A DNA stretch of 64,000 nt from Symsagittifera roscoffensis (GCF_963678635.1 NC_087064.1:59034338-59098337); one strand, 5' to 3'; positions 50,501-60,256 are shown, numbered from the stretch's first letter. Numbers and translations: made by a program. The notes: generated by a model not told the origin, from the sequence alone.

Positions 50501-53500
50501 AAAAAGAATAAGGTTGTATTTTTTTGAACTACAACAAACTTGAGACAATTTAAAGCTAGATTATTCTTAAGCCGTTTTTGAGAACCTAAGACTTCGAGTT
50601 TTAACTAGTGTGAATATGAAATTGAGACAACATGCAATCAAAATACGAATATTTTGAACAATATTCACAATTAATTGAAAACTGGTACGACAAAAATTGA
50701 AATTGAAAAATAAAGAAGGATTGCCTGGGACGCTGGAAAATAAACCTGTCCCTCAAATAGACTCTTTCCTCACTTTTTTCAAACAAATGCCGTCTGAATT
50801 TTCAGGCGCCCTACTATGCTACAAAACCTGGTGTGTAATATTTTCTTGCAAAAAATAAAAGCAACAGCGTTTATGTTGACTAAATAGGCGAAAAAGAAAC
50901 TGCACAAAAAAATTTGAACTGAGGATTTGCTTCTGAAGAGAACAAAGACCTAGAGCTATGAACTACGTCATGAATCAATTCAATTGAAACTCGAGGATTA
51001 TGAAATCTAAACCGCCTGCAGCAAAAACAGTGCTTCAAAGCAGCTTTATTTACTTACTGTATTGAATGGTCCCAGAGTAGAGGCTTGGGTGAACATGGCG
51101 TCATTATATGCAGTAGGAACACTGTTATCGGCGTCTCCCAGAAGTCCATCAATGTAGAGTTGACCTCTGACAAGGTCAGTTATGGCCCAGAGCAGAAACA
51201 TTTCGGGACACTTATCCACACGCTGCTGACCTTCGTCCGGCGACACGAACTGCGAGTAGGTCTCGTAGGTAGCTCCATAATTCTGAACTCCCCCAAGTAT
51301 GTTGGTTTGATCAACCTCCACAGCCTCATAACCAACTGTACAAAACATTAACATAATTATATCGCACGTCTAAAGAGAGTACAAGGCTAAAAATGCTTTG
51401 AATAATTAGAACATACCATTCAATGCCGATCAAAAATTTGATAAGGGATCATGATTGATGCAAAGAAACGAATGTTTTTGTTTGTGTCATCGGAAACATT
51501 AACGGAACGCACCCAGTTGTGCCCAATACCGATAAAAAAGAAAGATATAACTTCGCAGTCAGTACAATTTCAGATCAGATTGTGAGCTTCAATGAAACCT
51601 CTCATGGGCAATATTTGCACAACATTTAACTAAATTTGATTTTTTACACAATTCAAAAATACTCACATTTTGACACTAAACTGACAATCCAATCTCTGCT
51701 TGGAAAATTAGACATTGCGATTTACTATTGATTTGCGATAGGAAAAATCATCAAAACAAAAATAGGATATGAACGTGCAGGCAAAATTAGAAGCAGATGA
51801 TTAGAATAGTGTCTCGGCTGCGTTAGAGTAACACTTGGGGAAAAAAATCCTTCCCAACTTACATGACCAAAGAGTCGTTTGATCACTAGGACCATTCACA
51901 ACGTCACTGTCATCTGTGTATTCTGCGGCCACGGTCAAGTTCACAGGCACACACCCGCAGTCGGTTCTGATTTGGAATTGGAATTGTCCAGAGTTACCTT
52001 GTGATGCAGACACACTTCCTACAAGTACTGAAGAATATGAAGGCGAGTCAGAGCTAGTGTCGATGCCATTAACTAGTGTATAGGTGTAGCTCAGATCTGT
52101 GGGAAGCGGGAAGAAAGCATTCACGTAGGCTGTCACTGAACTGTGAGTGCGGCCGTAGTAGAACACTTTAGGCTGCATTCGCTCTAAACAACAACAACTG
52201 CTCATCGGTCAAATTTCGAAATCCTCGAAAAAGGGATTTAAAATATTTTTATAACGATAAATTTTAACTTGAGACTAAACTATTTAGTCCAAAAGTTCAA
52301 AGTTTGTTATGATGCAACCTAATGCAAAACTTCCGACACTTAGGACAAAATGAAATAGCCTTATACATCTATTGGCAGCACTTAATTAAGATGAGCGGTG
52401 AGAAAGTGGCTAAGTCTCCGCCAATTGTTTTTAATTGTGTCTGAATTTCATTTACAGAGAAAGATTACCTATCCTATCAAACTTATGAACTAACGGTTTT
52501 CGAGAGGGAAAAGAAGAAGGTTGTTGTCGCCACTGGCATGGTATCCCATGAAACCAGCAAAATCAAAGCCGTTCGAAATAGTGAAGGTGTCACCGAATGT
52601 AGAACAACCGACTGCGTAATCATTTGTGTTGTCAGCGTAATCAATTGCCAATCCGCACGTAGTTCCCACGCTGATTGACGAAGTGTAGTAAAGAGTTATT
52701 CTTAGGATATTGCCGGCAGAAAATGCTTCCGCGGTCTGACCTATAATAACAACAGAACTAATTATCGATTATCCGTTGCCTTTTCGACACCTGCTTTCGG
52801 CCTAGAGTCTTGGAATGGTTTTGAGCCGGATTAACTCGCCCTATTTGCTGCGCGTTTACATAAGATATGAAATTTCGCGCCAAATTTCACTATAAACCAA
52901 ATTATAACAAAATTGACAACTTTCAAGTCCCCATAGTAACTTCAAAACTAAACACAGATGAAATACTGATCTGAAATCAAAGGTAAAAATACAGAACGAT
53001 GTGGTAAATTTGAAAATTTCGATACGCATTTCACAACTAAATCAATATATCAATCTGACTTACCTCCATTATTGGTGATTCCGAAATTAGCACTGTTGCC
53101 GCCACCATACGAAACCGTAAGACCCTGCAGGTTGTTATTGTTCAAATAGGGTGTAACTGAAAATACAATTGTCTTTTAAAAACAACAAAGACGGGACCGG
53201 AATCCATCTTATATAAATTATATTATATAATTATGCAAACACGATGTTAACAAAAATAACACTGAAACTGAGAAGAAAAAAAACTAAATATTTCCCCTAA
53301 GTGCAAGCGGAATCATTAACAAGAAAAATTAGCCCCTCGTCATGTGGGCTCTTCTCTGTGTATAACCTCCTTGATCATGATTCGTGCAAGCTTCAACGCT
53401 CAGCTAGTTTTCCTATTTCTATACTCACTCGAAACTGGCCAATACTGAATTCCGATCAAGTTTCCGTTAACACCTCCAAAATCCGTCTCGGCTCCAGTGA

Positions 53501-56500
53501 AAGAAGTAAGTGAGTCCACAGGATCATTGATGAAATCTAACACTCTTCCGACTGTAACAAAATTGTCAGCACTAAATATTAGTAACAATGCCGCGTTTGA
53601 AGTAACTGTTCTGACTTGGTAATTGTTCTGAATCTGCTTAAAAAAATCGGTCTGCTAAAAACCGGTTTGCTGAAATACCTAGCACCGTACTATCCAGTAT
53701 CATTTAGGATAAACAGCGAATATAACATTAAACCTAACTGAATTTTCAATTGTGATAGCAAAAAAAAGCAGTAGGGTCTCGTCAAAAGAAGTTGCTTCGT
53801 GAAATTTTGTACAATAACAAATTTTACTTTTGTGAGAGGAACCAAGCAGGAAAAGTGAAGACTGAATGACTAATTAGTCTTTCATTTTTCCAGCGACCAA
53901 AAAACCGAATAGCAAGACAATTCGGCTCCCGCAGTGAAACGTGAGCTTCGTACGTCTTCAAGAGAATGACATTCTTTAAGTCTCCCTTTCCTTCAATCAT
54001 CACATATCAACGGTGTTTGAAACGTACCAAGGCAAAACAAAAACAGGCTTTGGAGAAATTCGATATTCAATACAATAGATTTACCAAAAAAGGACAATTA
54101 TTTGCACACAACAATCCGACCACACTGATTGAAGAATATAGTTCAAAAAAACTTCAACCAAAAAACCCAATCTTTTTCATTTTTTTTTATTTCATTTCTT
54201 AAAAGTTTTCCTGTTTTTTTTTCTGCAAAATTCGATTGTATTAGATTAATATAACGTTTAAAAATGCAGTAGAACGATATTTGAAGGTCCGCCTCAAACC
54301 AAATTCCTGTTAGCCTTTATCAATTTAGTCTAGAAAAACGACACACTTCAGACCCGTTTTTCTCAATAGTGAGACATCTATTCTTGATATTTTTTCGAAT
54401 CGAAACCACAGCTGATGAAAAGGCTTCAACATAAAATATTTTCAGCGAAAAAAATATATCATTTCAAGGCAATTTGAATTCAAATTTATGATTGCTTTTT
54501 TGATGGATTTTTAAAATTCAACTACCCAATTTACAGCAAATAGCATTTTTTTAAATTTCAGTGGGAAATCTACGGTGACAGGACAAAGTATCCCATACGA
54601 AATTATCCCATTACAAAATAGCCCATACCGATATATCCCAATGGGCACAATAGCCCATGCCAATATAGCCCGCGTCAATAAAATACCCCATAGAGGATTA
54701 AAAATTAATTTATGATACAGATTACCAAAGATAGGTGCATATATCTATATCGCAATTAAAAAGAGACTCAATTCAACTGCCTCAATTATTTCGAGACGCC
54801 ATATAGAGATAGTGCTGATGGTAAATCTACAAATTCGAATCCATCTTTGAAACTAAGAATCTTTTTTTTCCGCCTTATTTTTAGCTAATGAATTGAGTTT
54901 GAAATTAAATCAGAAGTCAGGTAGCACTTCTGATTTAATTCTGTCTTATTTTTAGCTAATGATTTGAGTTTGAAATTAAATCAGAAGTCAGGTAGCACAA
55001 ATCAAATTTGAACGTGAACAAATTTTTGTCTTTTTCTAGAAAAAAATTAAAAACTTAAGACTTAAAAACAAACTAGAGAGATAATTTCTATATAGTGCAA
55101 AAAACTCATTTCTCAAAGGATGCTCTGTAATTAAACACTAGTGTCAGTTCCAGTTTCAAAATGAATAAAATAGCTGTTTTTGTCTGCTTACCCGGATAGC
55201 AGTCGACAAATGTGCCACCATCGATTCCAGCCACCTGCACTCTGCCCAGCGATGCGCTCGCGGCTCCACTTGAGGGTCCGAAAAAGAACTGTCTCCTTGC
55301 AGGGCTCAGCAGTTCCCAGAGATGTGCTTTGCACAATTTCAAATTTTCCTGTTGAATTTTCCATGTTTTGATTAATGTAATACATAAAAACAAAAGGTTT
55401 TCGCTTAGCAAGAAAATCGTTACCATTTTTGGCGCTCTAGTCTTGCCTTATACAACCCCATCTCAAGACAAAAATTCGTTCAAGCCATTGAGTCTACATG
55501 GTTTTGGGTGAAGACCAACCACTCGGTCAATATATTCTATTTCACTAAAATTTGCCCAACTTCACTTAAAATCAACAATTTCAACTTAACAAAACTTGAT
55601 ATTACTTCATGTTTTTATTTTCAAAAACTAACTATGTTTTGACCCGTCACATTTTGAAAAACGAAAAGTGCCACAGATAGTCTCTTGCGAGAACACGACC
55701 AAAAAGCAGCTCTATCATGTGACATAAGAAAAAGTAGAAATAAGCATCGAATTTGCAAAAACTCGAGGCTTAGCAAAAATTCGAATAAGCAAAAATCTGC
55801 GACCTAGCAAATTTGAGTCTCACGCACGCACTAACCATTCAGCCACGGATGCTTAAGATCCCCAAAAACTAGCCACCAATAAAACAGCTACATATGCTAA
55901 TAAATTGCAATTCGATGCAGCAAAAGTAGCATCAAATACAAAAAGGTAAAATTTTGAATGTAAAAAAAAATCGCAAATCATAAGGCACATTATGTATAAA
56001 TCATCCATTTCGAGATATATTGCGAGATATATTGAGTTAGAAAAATTCTGATATCGAGATTTCATTATTGTTATGTTGTTTGCAACAAAAAGCTTTCTTC
56101 GGTTCACTTGATGAATTAAAAATGCATCAACTGTGTAAACTTATAACTATTCGAAGTCATAGCAAGTAAATATCAAAGGTGCAACAAACTATCAAAATAT
56201 GTTGCTGCCAATTCTATGCATCAAATTCGACGCATAAAATATTGTAGCTTTAAGTCGCAACAAAAATTGCGACTTAGTCGCAACAAAAGTCGCAACAATA
56301 AAGACTTAGATTGGAAAAAAATCGTACCATAAAGCATTGCTTCCCTTGTGTAAATATATATTTTTTTAATAATAAAATTGATTTTTTAAATGGATTATAC
56401 TTTTTGTTTTTAGACAGAAAAGGTTAAAAAATTCATCTTCCTTAATTAACTAATAATGACTTAAATCCTTCATTCTATTTCAGTTCCATTACTTACAGTA

Positions 56501-59500
56501 AAAACTGACCGAATTCATCCTCTGTTCTGAAGTTCTCAATTAGTCTAAAATCCTAAACTCCTCGCCCGTCGCTTCTTCTCGACACTGCAAAAAATTTACT
56601 CTAGTCATATTCGACTACAACCAACGCTTATTTATGGTACTTGTCGAACGAGGAAAATTATACATCCAAAATTGAAGTTCTTTCCCCCTTTCGTCTAGCC
56701 CTCAAAGTGGGAATGAAATTTACTTCACACAACCAATTGAATTCAACTCCGAGGCATTACCAGTACTTGGTACTAACTTTAGTAGCTGACTTAGGCGGGG
56801 TGGGTGATTAGCGGATACCCTTCCCCTCCCTCGGGGATTCGATCCCCTGACGACCCAAGGGGTCCCCCTTTGCTTGTATTTCAAGACATCCATTTGTGGC
56901 TGAACTACGCAAAAATCTTCATAAAAGCGCCTTTGGCGCCAATTTACAATAATTTTGAGGGGTAGCGGGCGCCGAAAAAACACGCTTGTTTGGTCAAACG
57001 TTTCCAAAAAATGCCTACAAACGCCTTTATTGCCTGTTTGTTTTATCAAGTTCGCCTGTTGCGCAGGAAATTTGGCCAACATAGGGTCTTTATTGTGATT
57101 TCGGAGAGCTCGGGAAATCAAAATTGTCGATCTAAAAAAAGTCGACAAAATTTTGATAATTTTGAAATACCGTCCAAACCCAACCCCCACTTCCCCCCCT
57201 CCCACCGCTCAAGAAAATCGTAGATCCGCCACTGACTAACTTCACTCATGGAGCAAATACTTTTCTTCAAACTTTGGGTAGAAAACCACTAGTTTTTGAT
57301 TGTTGATGATTATAACGCTTGTTATTTGTAAAGAGGCAAGGGCAGTCAAAACGGTTTTCACCGTTACGACTTTTTTTGAACTATCGAATTCCCAAGATCC
57401 ATCTTTAAGCTTTACCGCAAATTGCAACCCCTTTGGCAACTTTGAAAACTGCAACCCCTTTTTATCTCTTTGAATTCGAAGAACCTTTGGCTATTTTCTA
57501 TTTCCCTTTCAAATGTTTTTGTTTTCATAGTTGTTTTACATGTAATGTCTAAACGCGTTATGTTACGATGTAAAGCATGAAGAACAAATCTGTTCACAAT
57601 TGCTAGTTTGTTCACTATACCAAGTTTCATGCAATTCAGAAATTCAAATGGAAATTCAAGGGTGAGGGGTAGTGGAAAAGAGCCGAAACTTTTATTGTTG
57701 ACATTTTTTTTGATAAAGATACATTTTTATTCAAGGCACTTTTTAATAAAGACACTTTTAATGAAAAAAACTGGATCAATATGTAAAAAATTTTAATCCG
57801 TTCATAATTCTCAGAAACAAATAAACCTTTAAAACAAAATCACCCAACTTTTCGGCTCCAATTCCATTGTTATTATCATGATCATTATAATTATTGCTCC
57901 GACCATTTGAAAAATGGGGAGAAACTTTGTATTCAGGTGTTTCACTTTTTTCTTTTTTTCTTTACCACGCAAAATTAGGTGCCATAAATAATCATTGATA
58001 TAGGTCAAGCAATAAATCATATCAAAGCCCTTTCAGTCGTGATTCGATCACAAAAATGAAGAAAACTTTTTTTGAAATGAAAAAAATGAAATAATTTTTT
58101 TTGGGATTTTTTGACTAAAACCGTTGCCCGATTCATATTTTTACTTTGACTGTCGAACGCGCCTAATTTCTATGTTTTTATCAAATATTTTTATCGCACG
58201 ACTCACAAAAACCAACACGAATTTGAAAATATACAAAGCTTTTTAGGTACTTTTTTATGAGTATGATTGGAATATTCTAGGCTACTTGCACAGCAACCGC
58301 CATATATAATTGTTATTATTGCCAAAATGCCTTCCAAAAAGTACACATAGCCAATCGAAGATTGGAAAAGGGCAATGAACGCAAGTAAGCATTAAAAAAC
58401 ACTGACTTTCTTGAAAAAACTGAACTTTTGAACTTCAAAGAAAAAAAGCTCTTTGAATTTCTAGAACAGTTTCTGATCGGCTCTTTTTTGATAACATGAA
58501 CCCAACTTGAGACTGGATCAATAGATAAATTTTTTATTCCGCTGGGAAATCTTACAAATAAAATCCATTTTCGAAAATAGAAATCCTTCATGTCTTTTCG
58601 CGCCATTTCCACGTTCGTTTTTGGAGAGTGCTATTTACGTCACTTTCAGCAGATTAATTTCAATTGAACTCAATAAGTGATTATACCTAAGTTCATCAAT
58701 ATTTTAAGACTTTCCTAAGAAAAACAAAAAAATCAGTGATACCTACATAAGAGGCTTCACTACGTTCATTGATCTTAAAGAAAACTACAACCAGTTCAGA
58801 AGAAATTCAATTCAAAATCATTTTTTTCCTGAAAAACGCACGGCCTTCATTAGTGCAAATTCACCTTGTTCATTTATATCTTATTCTGAAATGTATGGCA
58901 ATAAGCACTTCTTCGCTTTTTTCAACTCACTTCTTCAAAACTTTTTCAAATATTCTGATTGGGTTGATTTCCTCAGTTACTTGGCGAATAAGAAAACTTT
59001 CAATTAAAAACATGGCCGCAAGCACACATAAACAAAAATAAGGACTTCAAAATTAAAAAGACCTTCAAACTCTTTGATTTGAAACTTCTTTGTTAAAATT
59101 AGGCCAATTTGAGAAAACTGGATCAATAAGTAAATTTTTTATTCCGCTGGAAAATCTAAAAATTCAATTCCACTTTCGAAACTAGAAGTCGATCACGTTT
59201 TTAGTGACCTTTACACTTTTGCTGTTCGATAGGTGAGCTTGCTTTCCTTTTAACAAAGAAATGAACTGAACTTAAAAAAATCTGAAGTAAAACCGTGAAA
59301 TTGAGCCTGAACAACCTTTAAGACTTTTCCTGAAAAAAAAAACGAGAAAAAAACCTCCTAACCTATATAGGAGCCTGAACTATGTTCATCGCCTCTTAAT
59401 AAGTCAAATAATCAGAAAAAATATACATACGTTCAGCTACTTTTCTAGGTCAAAATATACAGATACATTTATAATTGAACTTTTGTAGAGAAATGTGAGT

Positions 59501-60256
59501 TGGGTGTTGAGCTATGAGACAAAAATAAAAAATTGACGTCTTCTGATACTTGAAATGAGAAAGAAATATGCGTCTAATTTCTCTAAAATTGATGTGTAAG
59601 ATCAGAATTAAGGGGCAAAATTACAGATTCATCACAAATCGCCAACTAACCCAACACTCCAATTCGTAGTTGGACGTGGAAGTGTCCAGTTCGATCTGGA
59701 ACAGTGGCGATACAATGTTGTTCTGTGAGTCAAGACTCTGCATGACCGCGATCGGCTTGTTGTTCATGTTAGTGGCGGAGTCGTAGGAGTAGTAGATTGT
59801 GCCTTCGCTCAAGTCAGACACAAAACATTGTGTGATAGCTGCAACAAAACCCAGCAGTTTTTCCTGACGCGCTCACACAGGGCATCAAATATTTAAAATA
59901 ACTTAATCAAACACTGTGGATGGAACTATTGGTATTTCGAAAAGTCTTGAGTGGTAAAATATTTCAGGTTTACAAGTTTTCTATACGTCACACATTTCTT
60001 AAACCTAAAAAAAACGCAAAAAAATCTCTAGTTTTGATTTTTTAAACACAATTGAGTTGCAGAAGAAAGCTAATTTTCCACAAATTTACCGGTTCACGAC
60101 CTTCCTAGAATTATAAATTAGCTAGAGCATGTTTTCTGGTACAGAGACAACAATTACTACAAAAATTCCAATTTAATACTTACTGTTTTGGGCTACAGCG
60201 TGCTGAACCAGTGCAACGCCTAGCAGGGCCACAAAGACCCAGGCTACCGAGTTCAT
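38328..60256 (-). CDS. ZP-domain type I membrane protein with repeated beta-sandwich modules (19 coding exons)
   Basis: Joining 60256-60184, 59838-59651, 55288-55192, 53551-53429, 53156-53064, 52740-52495, 52183-51863, 51335-51058, 50498-50291, 49152-49063, 48388-48068, 46129-46055, 45615-45216, 44910-44717, 43767-43272, 42962-42792, 40720-40539, 39656-39516 and 38506-38328 gives 3876 nt, in frame throughout, about 1291 residues. Order: signal peptide (1-22), Cys-containing N-terminal region, module J1 (about 120-273), Fn3/Ig-like (274-380), J2 (381-542), Fn3/Ig-like (573-679), J3 (705-902), ZP domain (903-1185), RQRR (1198-1201) and IKRR (to 1224), GPI patch (1237), membrane helix (about 1248-1268), short tail. 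ZP proteins are secreted, cut by furin and polymerise into matrices or coats; that role is inferred from the family. The jacalin-like label for J1-J3 is tentative. Exon 2/3 junction is the least certain. Confidence 0.88.
39516..39656 (-). CDS. ZP gene, coding exon 18: linker with furin-type sites
   Basis: Acceptor GATGTTTCAG, donor GTTAGT, both phase 1. The exon encodes ENNACTDLNTRQRRD and later PIIIKRRD. RQRR fits the R-X-K/R-R furin consensus at the expected place between the ZP domain and the membrane helix. The second dibasic site may be an alternative. Confidence 0.85.
40150..40720. other. Intron region with a partial CAGGGGCGGATG terminal repeat
   Basis: The bases ending at 40150 read inward (minus strand) as CAGGGGCGGATGTATTTATG, a terminus related to the hAT-type MITEs but with a different interior; the other end was not found. 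A short tandem duplication (TTTTGCTAAAA, TTTCCGCGCTTTTTTC) follows at about 40190-40262. Coding exon 17 occupies 40539-40720. Confidence 0.4.
40539..40720 (-). CDS. ZP gene, coding exon 17: end of ZP-C
   Basis: Acceptor TTGCTACAG in phase 2, donor GTTAGA in phase 1. The exon encodes GCYQDDTFRWDTG, then DPFYFDAFAWF and VVFIQCEVRACLED...YCSR. The GC, the aromatic FYFDAFAWF strand and the CEVRAC pair are the standard closing motifs of ZP-C. Confidence 0.9.
41536..41700 (+). mobile_element. hAT-type MITE, 5' fragment
   Basis: It starts CAGGGGCGTACCAAGGATTT, followed by a G run and TTTAGGTCGACCAA. It is cut off where repeat family B sequence begins at about 41725. Confidence 0.55.
41725..42385 (-). 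repeat. Dispersed repeat family B, inverted copy
   Basis: A reverse-oriented copy from CCGACCATTGAAAACACAG to GCTACTTGCACAGCAACTGG. It is the longest copy in the window. Confidence 0.55.
42792..42962 (-). CDS. ZP gene, coding exon 16: ZP-C core
   Basis: Acceptor GTTTGCTAG and donor GTAATC, both phase 2. The exon encodes NEVPIMLLDEPVYMAV, DSESAFYV and KCWASK...ECYTLSQ. The EPVY strand and CWA(S/T) cysteine are diagnostic of ZP-C. The in-frame TAA after the exon lies beyond the donor. Confidence 0.9.
43272..43767 (-). CDS. ZP gene, coding exon 15: ZP-N and start of ZP-C
   Basis: Acceptor TTTTTTGTAG in phase 1, donor GTATGT in phase 2; this is the longest exon, 496 nt. It starts with the first ZP-N strand (NGNCILDMDIDW), has WCKELNL, DAIDC and HQITYHQKLI, and continues through WQANLFCYYN and FNFALKIYQDHTYSTAYGP. 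These correspond to ZP-N and the linker into ZP-C. NAT in YYNATG is a possible N-glycosylation site. Confidence 0.9.
44151..44490 (+). mobile_element. hAT-type MITE, right end degraded
   Basis: It starts CAGGGGCGGATCTAGGATTT and shares the GGCGCCTTTAGAAAAA and GTCGGCCTAAAATGGAT interior. The right side reads CCCTAAATCCGC but then diverges, and no 8-bp duplication was found. It lies in an intron of the ZP gene. Confidence 0.6.
44717..44910 (-). CDS. ZP gene, coding exon 14: second half of module J3
   Basis: Acceptor TGTTTTAG in phase 2, donor GTAAAT in phase 1. The exon encodes TDFGCIGPSATSC and then TGITYYLSGLKVSSDADGD. The LSGL strand resembles the end of module J1 (FDFAGFMGY), supporting a repeated fold. 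Confidence 0.8.
45216..45615 (-). CDS. ZP gene, coding exon 13: first half of module J3
   Basis: Acceptor ATAATTTCAG in phase 1, donor GTATGT in phase 2. The exon encodes FFHYDPNSDNYPKYGD, CIQGLALTYRAFDGSTF and CLSGIRF. The alternation of short strands with Gly/Asn turns fits a beta-prism or beta-sandwich lectin; jacalin-like is my best but unproven reading. Confidence 0.82.
46055..46129 (-). CDS. ZP gene, coding exon 12 (short)
   Basis: Acceptor TTTTTTTCAG, donor GTAAGT, both phase 1, 75 nt. The exon encodes HGVRLECTTDGQMYEQVEYE, joining the second Fn3-like exon to module J3. Confidence 0.8.
46514..46943 (-). mobile_element. hAT-type MITE, complete (430 bp)
   Basis: Inverted ends CAGGGGCGGATTTAGG (left) and CCTAGATCCGCCCCTG (right) are flanked by the exact 8-bp duplication GTAAAAAG (46506-46513 and 46944-46951). 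CAGGGG ends with an 8-bp duplication define a hAT-type insertion (established knowledge). The family interior is inverted relative to the 16.7-kb copy. It sits in an intron of the ZP gene and encodes nothing. Confidence 0.9.
47284..47517. mobile_element. MITE-like inverted repeat (234 bp)
   Basis: Two arms of about 95 bases facing each other, with about 10% mismatches, share AAACGTCGAATTAACT and ATTTTGTAGCCT. The outer boundary is AAATCG on each side; no clear target duplication was found. It lies in the ZP-gene intron, 70 bases from the perfect palindrome. Confidence 0.65.
47587..48035. repeat. 206-bp perfect inverted repeat with 37-bp spacer
   Basis: The arms at 47587-47792 and 47830-48035 are exact reverse complements by reading; the spacer is 47793-47829. 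The palindrome ends 33 bases from the splice donor of coding exon 11. Perfect identity means a very recent event, ongoing correction, or a fold-back assembly artefact. The transcribed intron would form a 206-bp hairpin. Confidence 0.9.
48068..48388 (-). CDS. ZP gene, coding exon 11: second Fn3/Ig-like module
   Basis: Acceptor TCTGCTTAG, donor GTGAGA, both phase 1, 321 nt, exactly the length of exon 7. The exon starts with an acidic DDDNDAD run, then WLYIPVDY, FYHLQAEHTYNVDFWGEV and LETVSTDF. The strand order resembles a fibronectin type III domain, although it lacks some landmark residues. Confidence 0.82.
49063..49152 (-). CDS. ZP gene, coding exon 10 (short)
   Basis: Acceptor TGTGTTTAG, donor GTAAGC, both phase 1, 90 nt. 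The exon encodes PIAPCLIEKMVVPDVAGQWF, a linker with one cysteine between J2 and the second Fn3-like exon. Confidence 0.8.
49360..49830 (+). repeat. Intronic repeat family C, copy 1
   Basis: Shares TCAATGAACGCAAGTAAAC, TTTGAGAAAACTG, CCGCTGGGAAATCT-like and CTTTTGCTGTTCGATAGGTG blocks with 58320-58790 and 59050-59400. All three copies lie in introns of the ZP gene and in the same orientation. Confidence 0.6.
50291..50498 (-). CDS. ZP gene, coding exon 9: second half of module J2
   Basis: Acceptor TTCTTTTTAG in phase 0, donor GTAAGT in phase 1. The exon encodes VIVSFDNNNAVQALSFGW, then GAAQSVTL and VIVMKVALKKVSG. The first strand pair is the best jacalin-like match in the protein. Confidence 0.83.
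51058..51335 (-). CDS. ZP gene, coding exon 8: first half of module J2
   Basis: Acceptor TTTTGTACAG in phase 1, donor GTAAGT in phase 0. The exon encodes GGVQNYGATYETYSQF, DKCPEMFLLWAITDLV and the FTQASTLGPFN run into exon 9. Confidence 0.83.
51863..52183 (-). CDS. ZP gene, coding exon 7: first Fn3/Ig-like module
   Basis: Acceptor TTGTTGTTTAG, donor GTAAGT, both phase 1, 321 nt. The exon encodes QPKVFYYGRTHSSVTAYV, then CGCVPVNLTVAAEYTD and GPSDQTTLW. A one-exon, phase 1-1 domain is typical of Fn3/Ig modules. NLT is a possible N-glycosylation site. Confidence 0.83.
52495..52740 (-). CDS. ZP gene, coding exon 6: second half of module J1
   Basis: Acceptor GTTATTATAG, donor GTTAGT, both phase 1. 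The exon encodes GNILRITLYYTSSISVGTT, VGCSTFGDTF and FDFAGFMGYHASGDN, a pattern like the last strands of a jacalin-type beta-prism. Confidence 0.82.
53064..53156 (-). CDS. ZP gene, coding exon 5: middle of module J1
   Basis: Acceptor TATTTTCAG, donor GTAAGT, both phase 1, 93 nt. The exon encodes NNNLQGLTVSYGGGNSANFG. Confidence 0.82.
53429..53551 (-). CDS. ZP gene, coding exon 4: start of module J1
   Basis: Acceptor TTTTGTTACAG, donor GTGAGT, both phase 1, 123 nt. The exon encodes GRVLDFINDPVDSLTSF and GNLIGIQYWPV. Confidence 0.82.
55192..55288 (-). CDS. ZP gene, coding exon 3 (5' border uncertain)
   Basis: The donor GTAAGC in phase 1 is clear. The chosen acceptor (GGAGACAG) puts the exon in phase 0 to match exon 2; an alternative phase-1 acceptor at about 55330 would fit only if exon 2 used a GTTGGG donor. 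The exon encodes FFFGPSSGAASASLGRVQVA and GGTFVDCYP. The frame and 3' end are firm. Confidence 0.65.
56780..57234 (-). mobile_element. hAT-type MITE, complete (455 bp)
   Basis: The inverted end CCGCCACTG (right) faces a mutated TAGTAGCTGACTTAGG (left). The exact 8-bp duplication ACTAACTT lies at 56772-56779 and 57235-57242. The interior holds GGCGCCTTTGGCGCC-like and GATTCGATCCCCTGACGACC blocks. It is intronic in the ZP gene. Confidence 0.82.
57890..58310 (-). repeat. Dispersed repeat family B, inverted copy
   Basis: A reverse-oriented copy from CTCCGACCATTTGAAAAATG to GCTACTTGCACAGCAACCGC. Confidence 0.55.
58320..58790 (+). repeat. Intronic repeat family C, copy 2
   Basis: See the copy at 49360-49830; it shares GGCAATGAACGCAAGTAAGC and TCCGCTGGGAAATCTTA. 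Confidence 0.55.
59050..59400 (+). repeat. Intronic repeat family C, copy 3
   Basis: It begins inside the family and runs through TTGAGAAAACTGGATCAATA, CGTTTTTAGTGACC and TTTTGCTGTTCGATAGGTGA. It lies directly upstream (lower coordinates) of exon 2. Confidence 0.55.
59651..59838 (-). CDS. ZP gene, coding exon 2
   Basis: Acceptor TTTTGTTGCAG in phase 1, donor GTTAGT in phase 0 (GTTGGG five bases earlier is an alternative). The exon encodes QCFVSDLSEGTIYYSYDSA and PLFQIELDTSTSNYELECW, the mature N-terminus with two cysteines. Confidence 0.78.
60184..60256 (-). CDS. ZP gene, coding exon 1: signal peptide
   Basis: The ATG at 60256 starts a 24-residue segment (MNSVAWVFVALLGVALVQHA, then VAQN) with a clear hydrophobic core and a likely cut after AVA. 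Donor GTAAGT is in phase 1. The exon probably begins at 60269 after the acceptor TTTTCTTTTAG, giving 13 bases of 5'UTR before the start. Confidence 0.9.

Noticed and set aside
56720-57205. 161-codon minus-strand frame
   Set aside because: It covers the hAT-type MITE at 56780-57234; similar MITE copies do not keep the frame.
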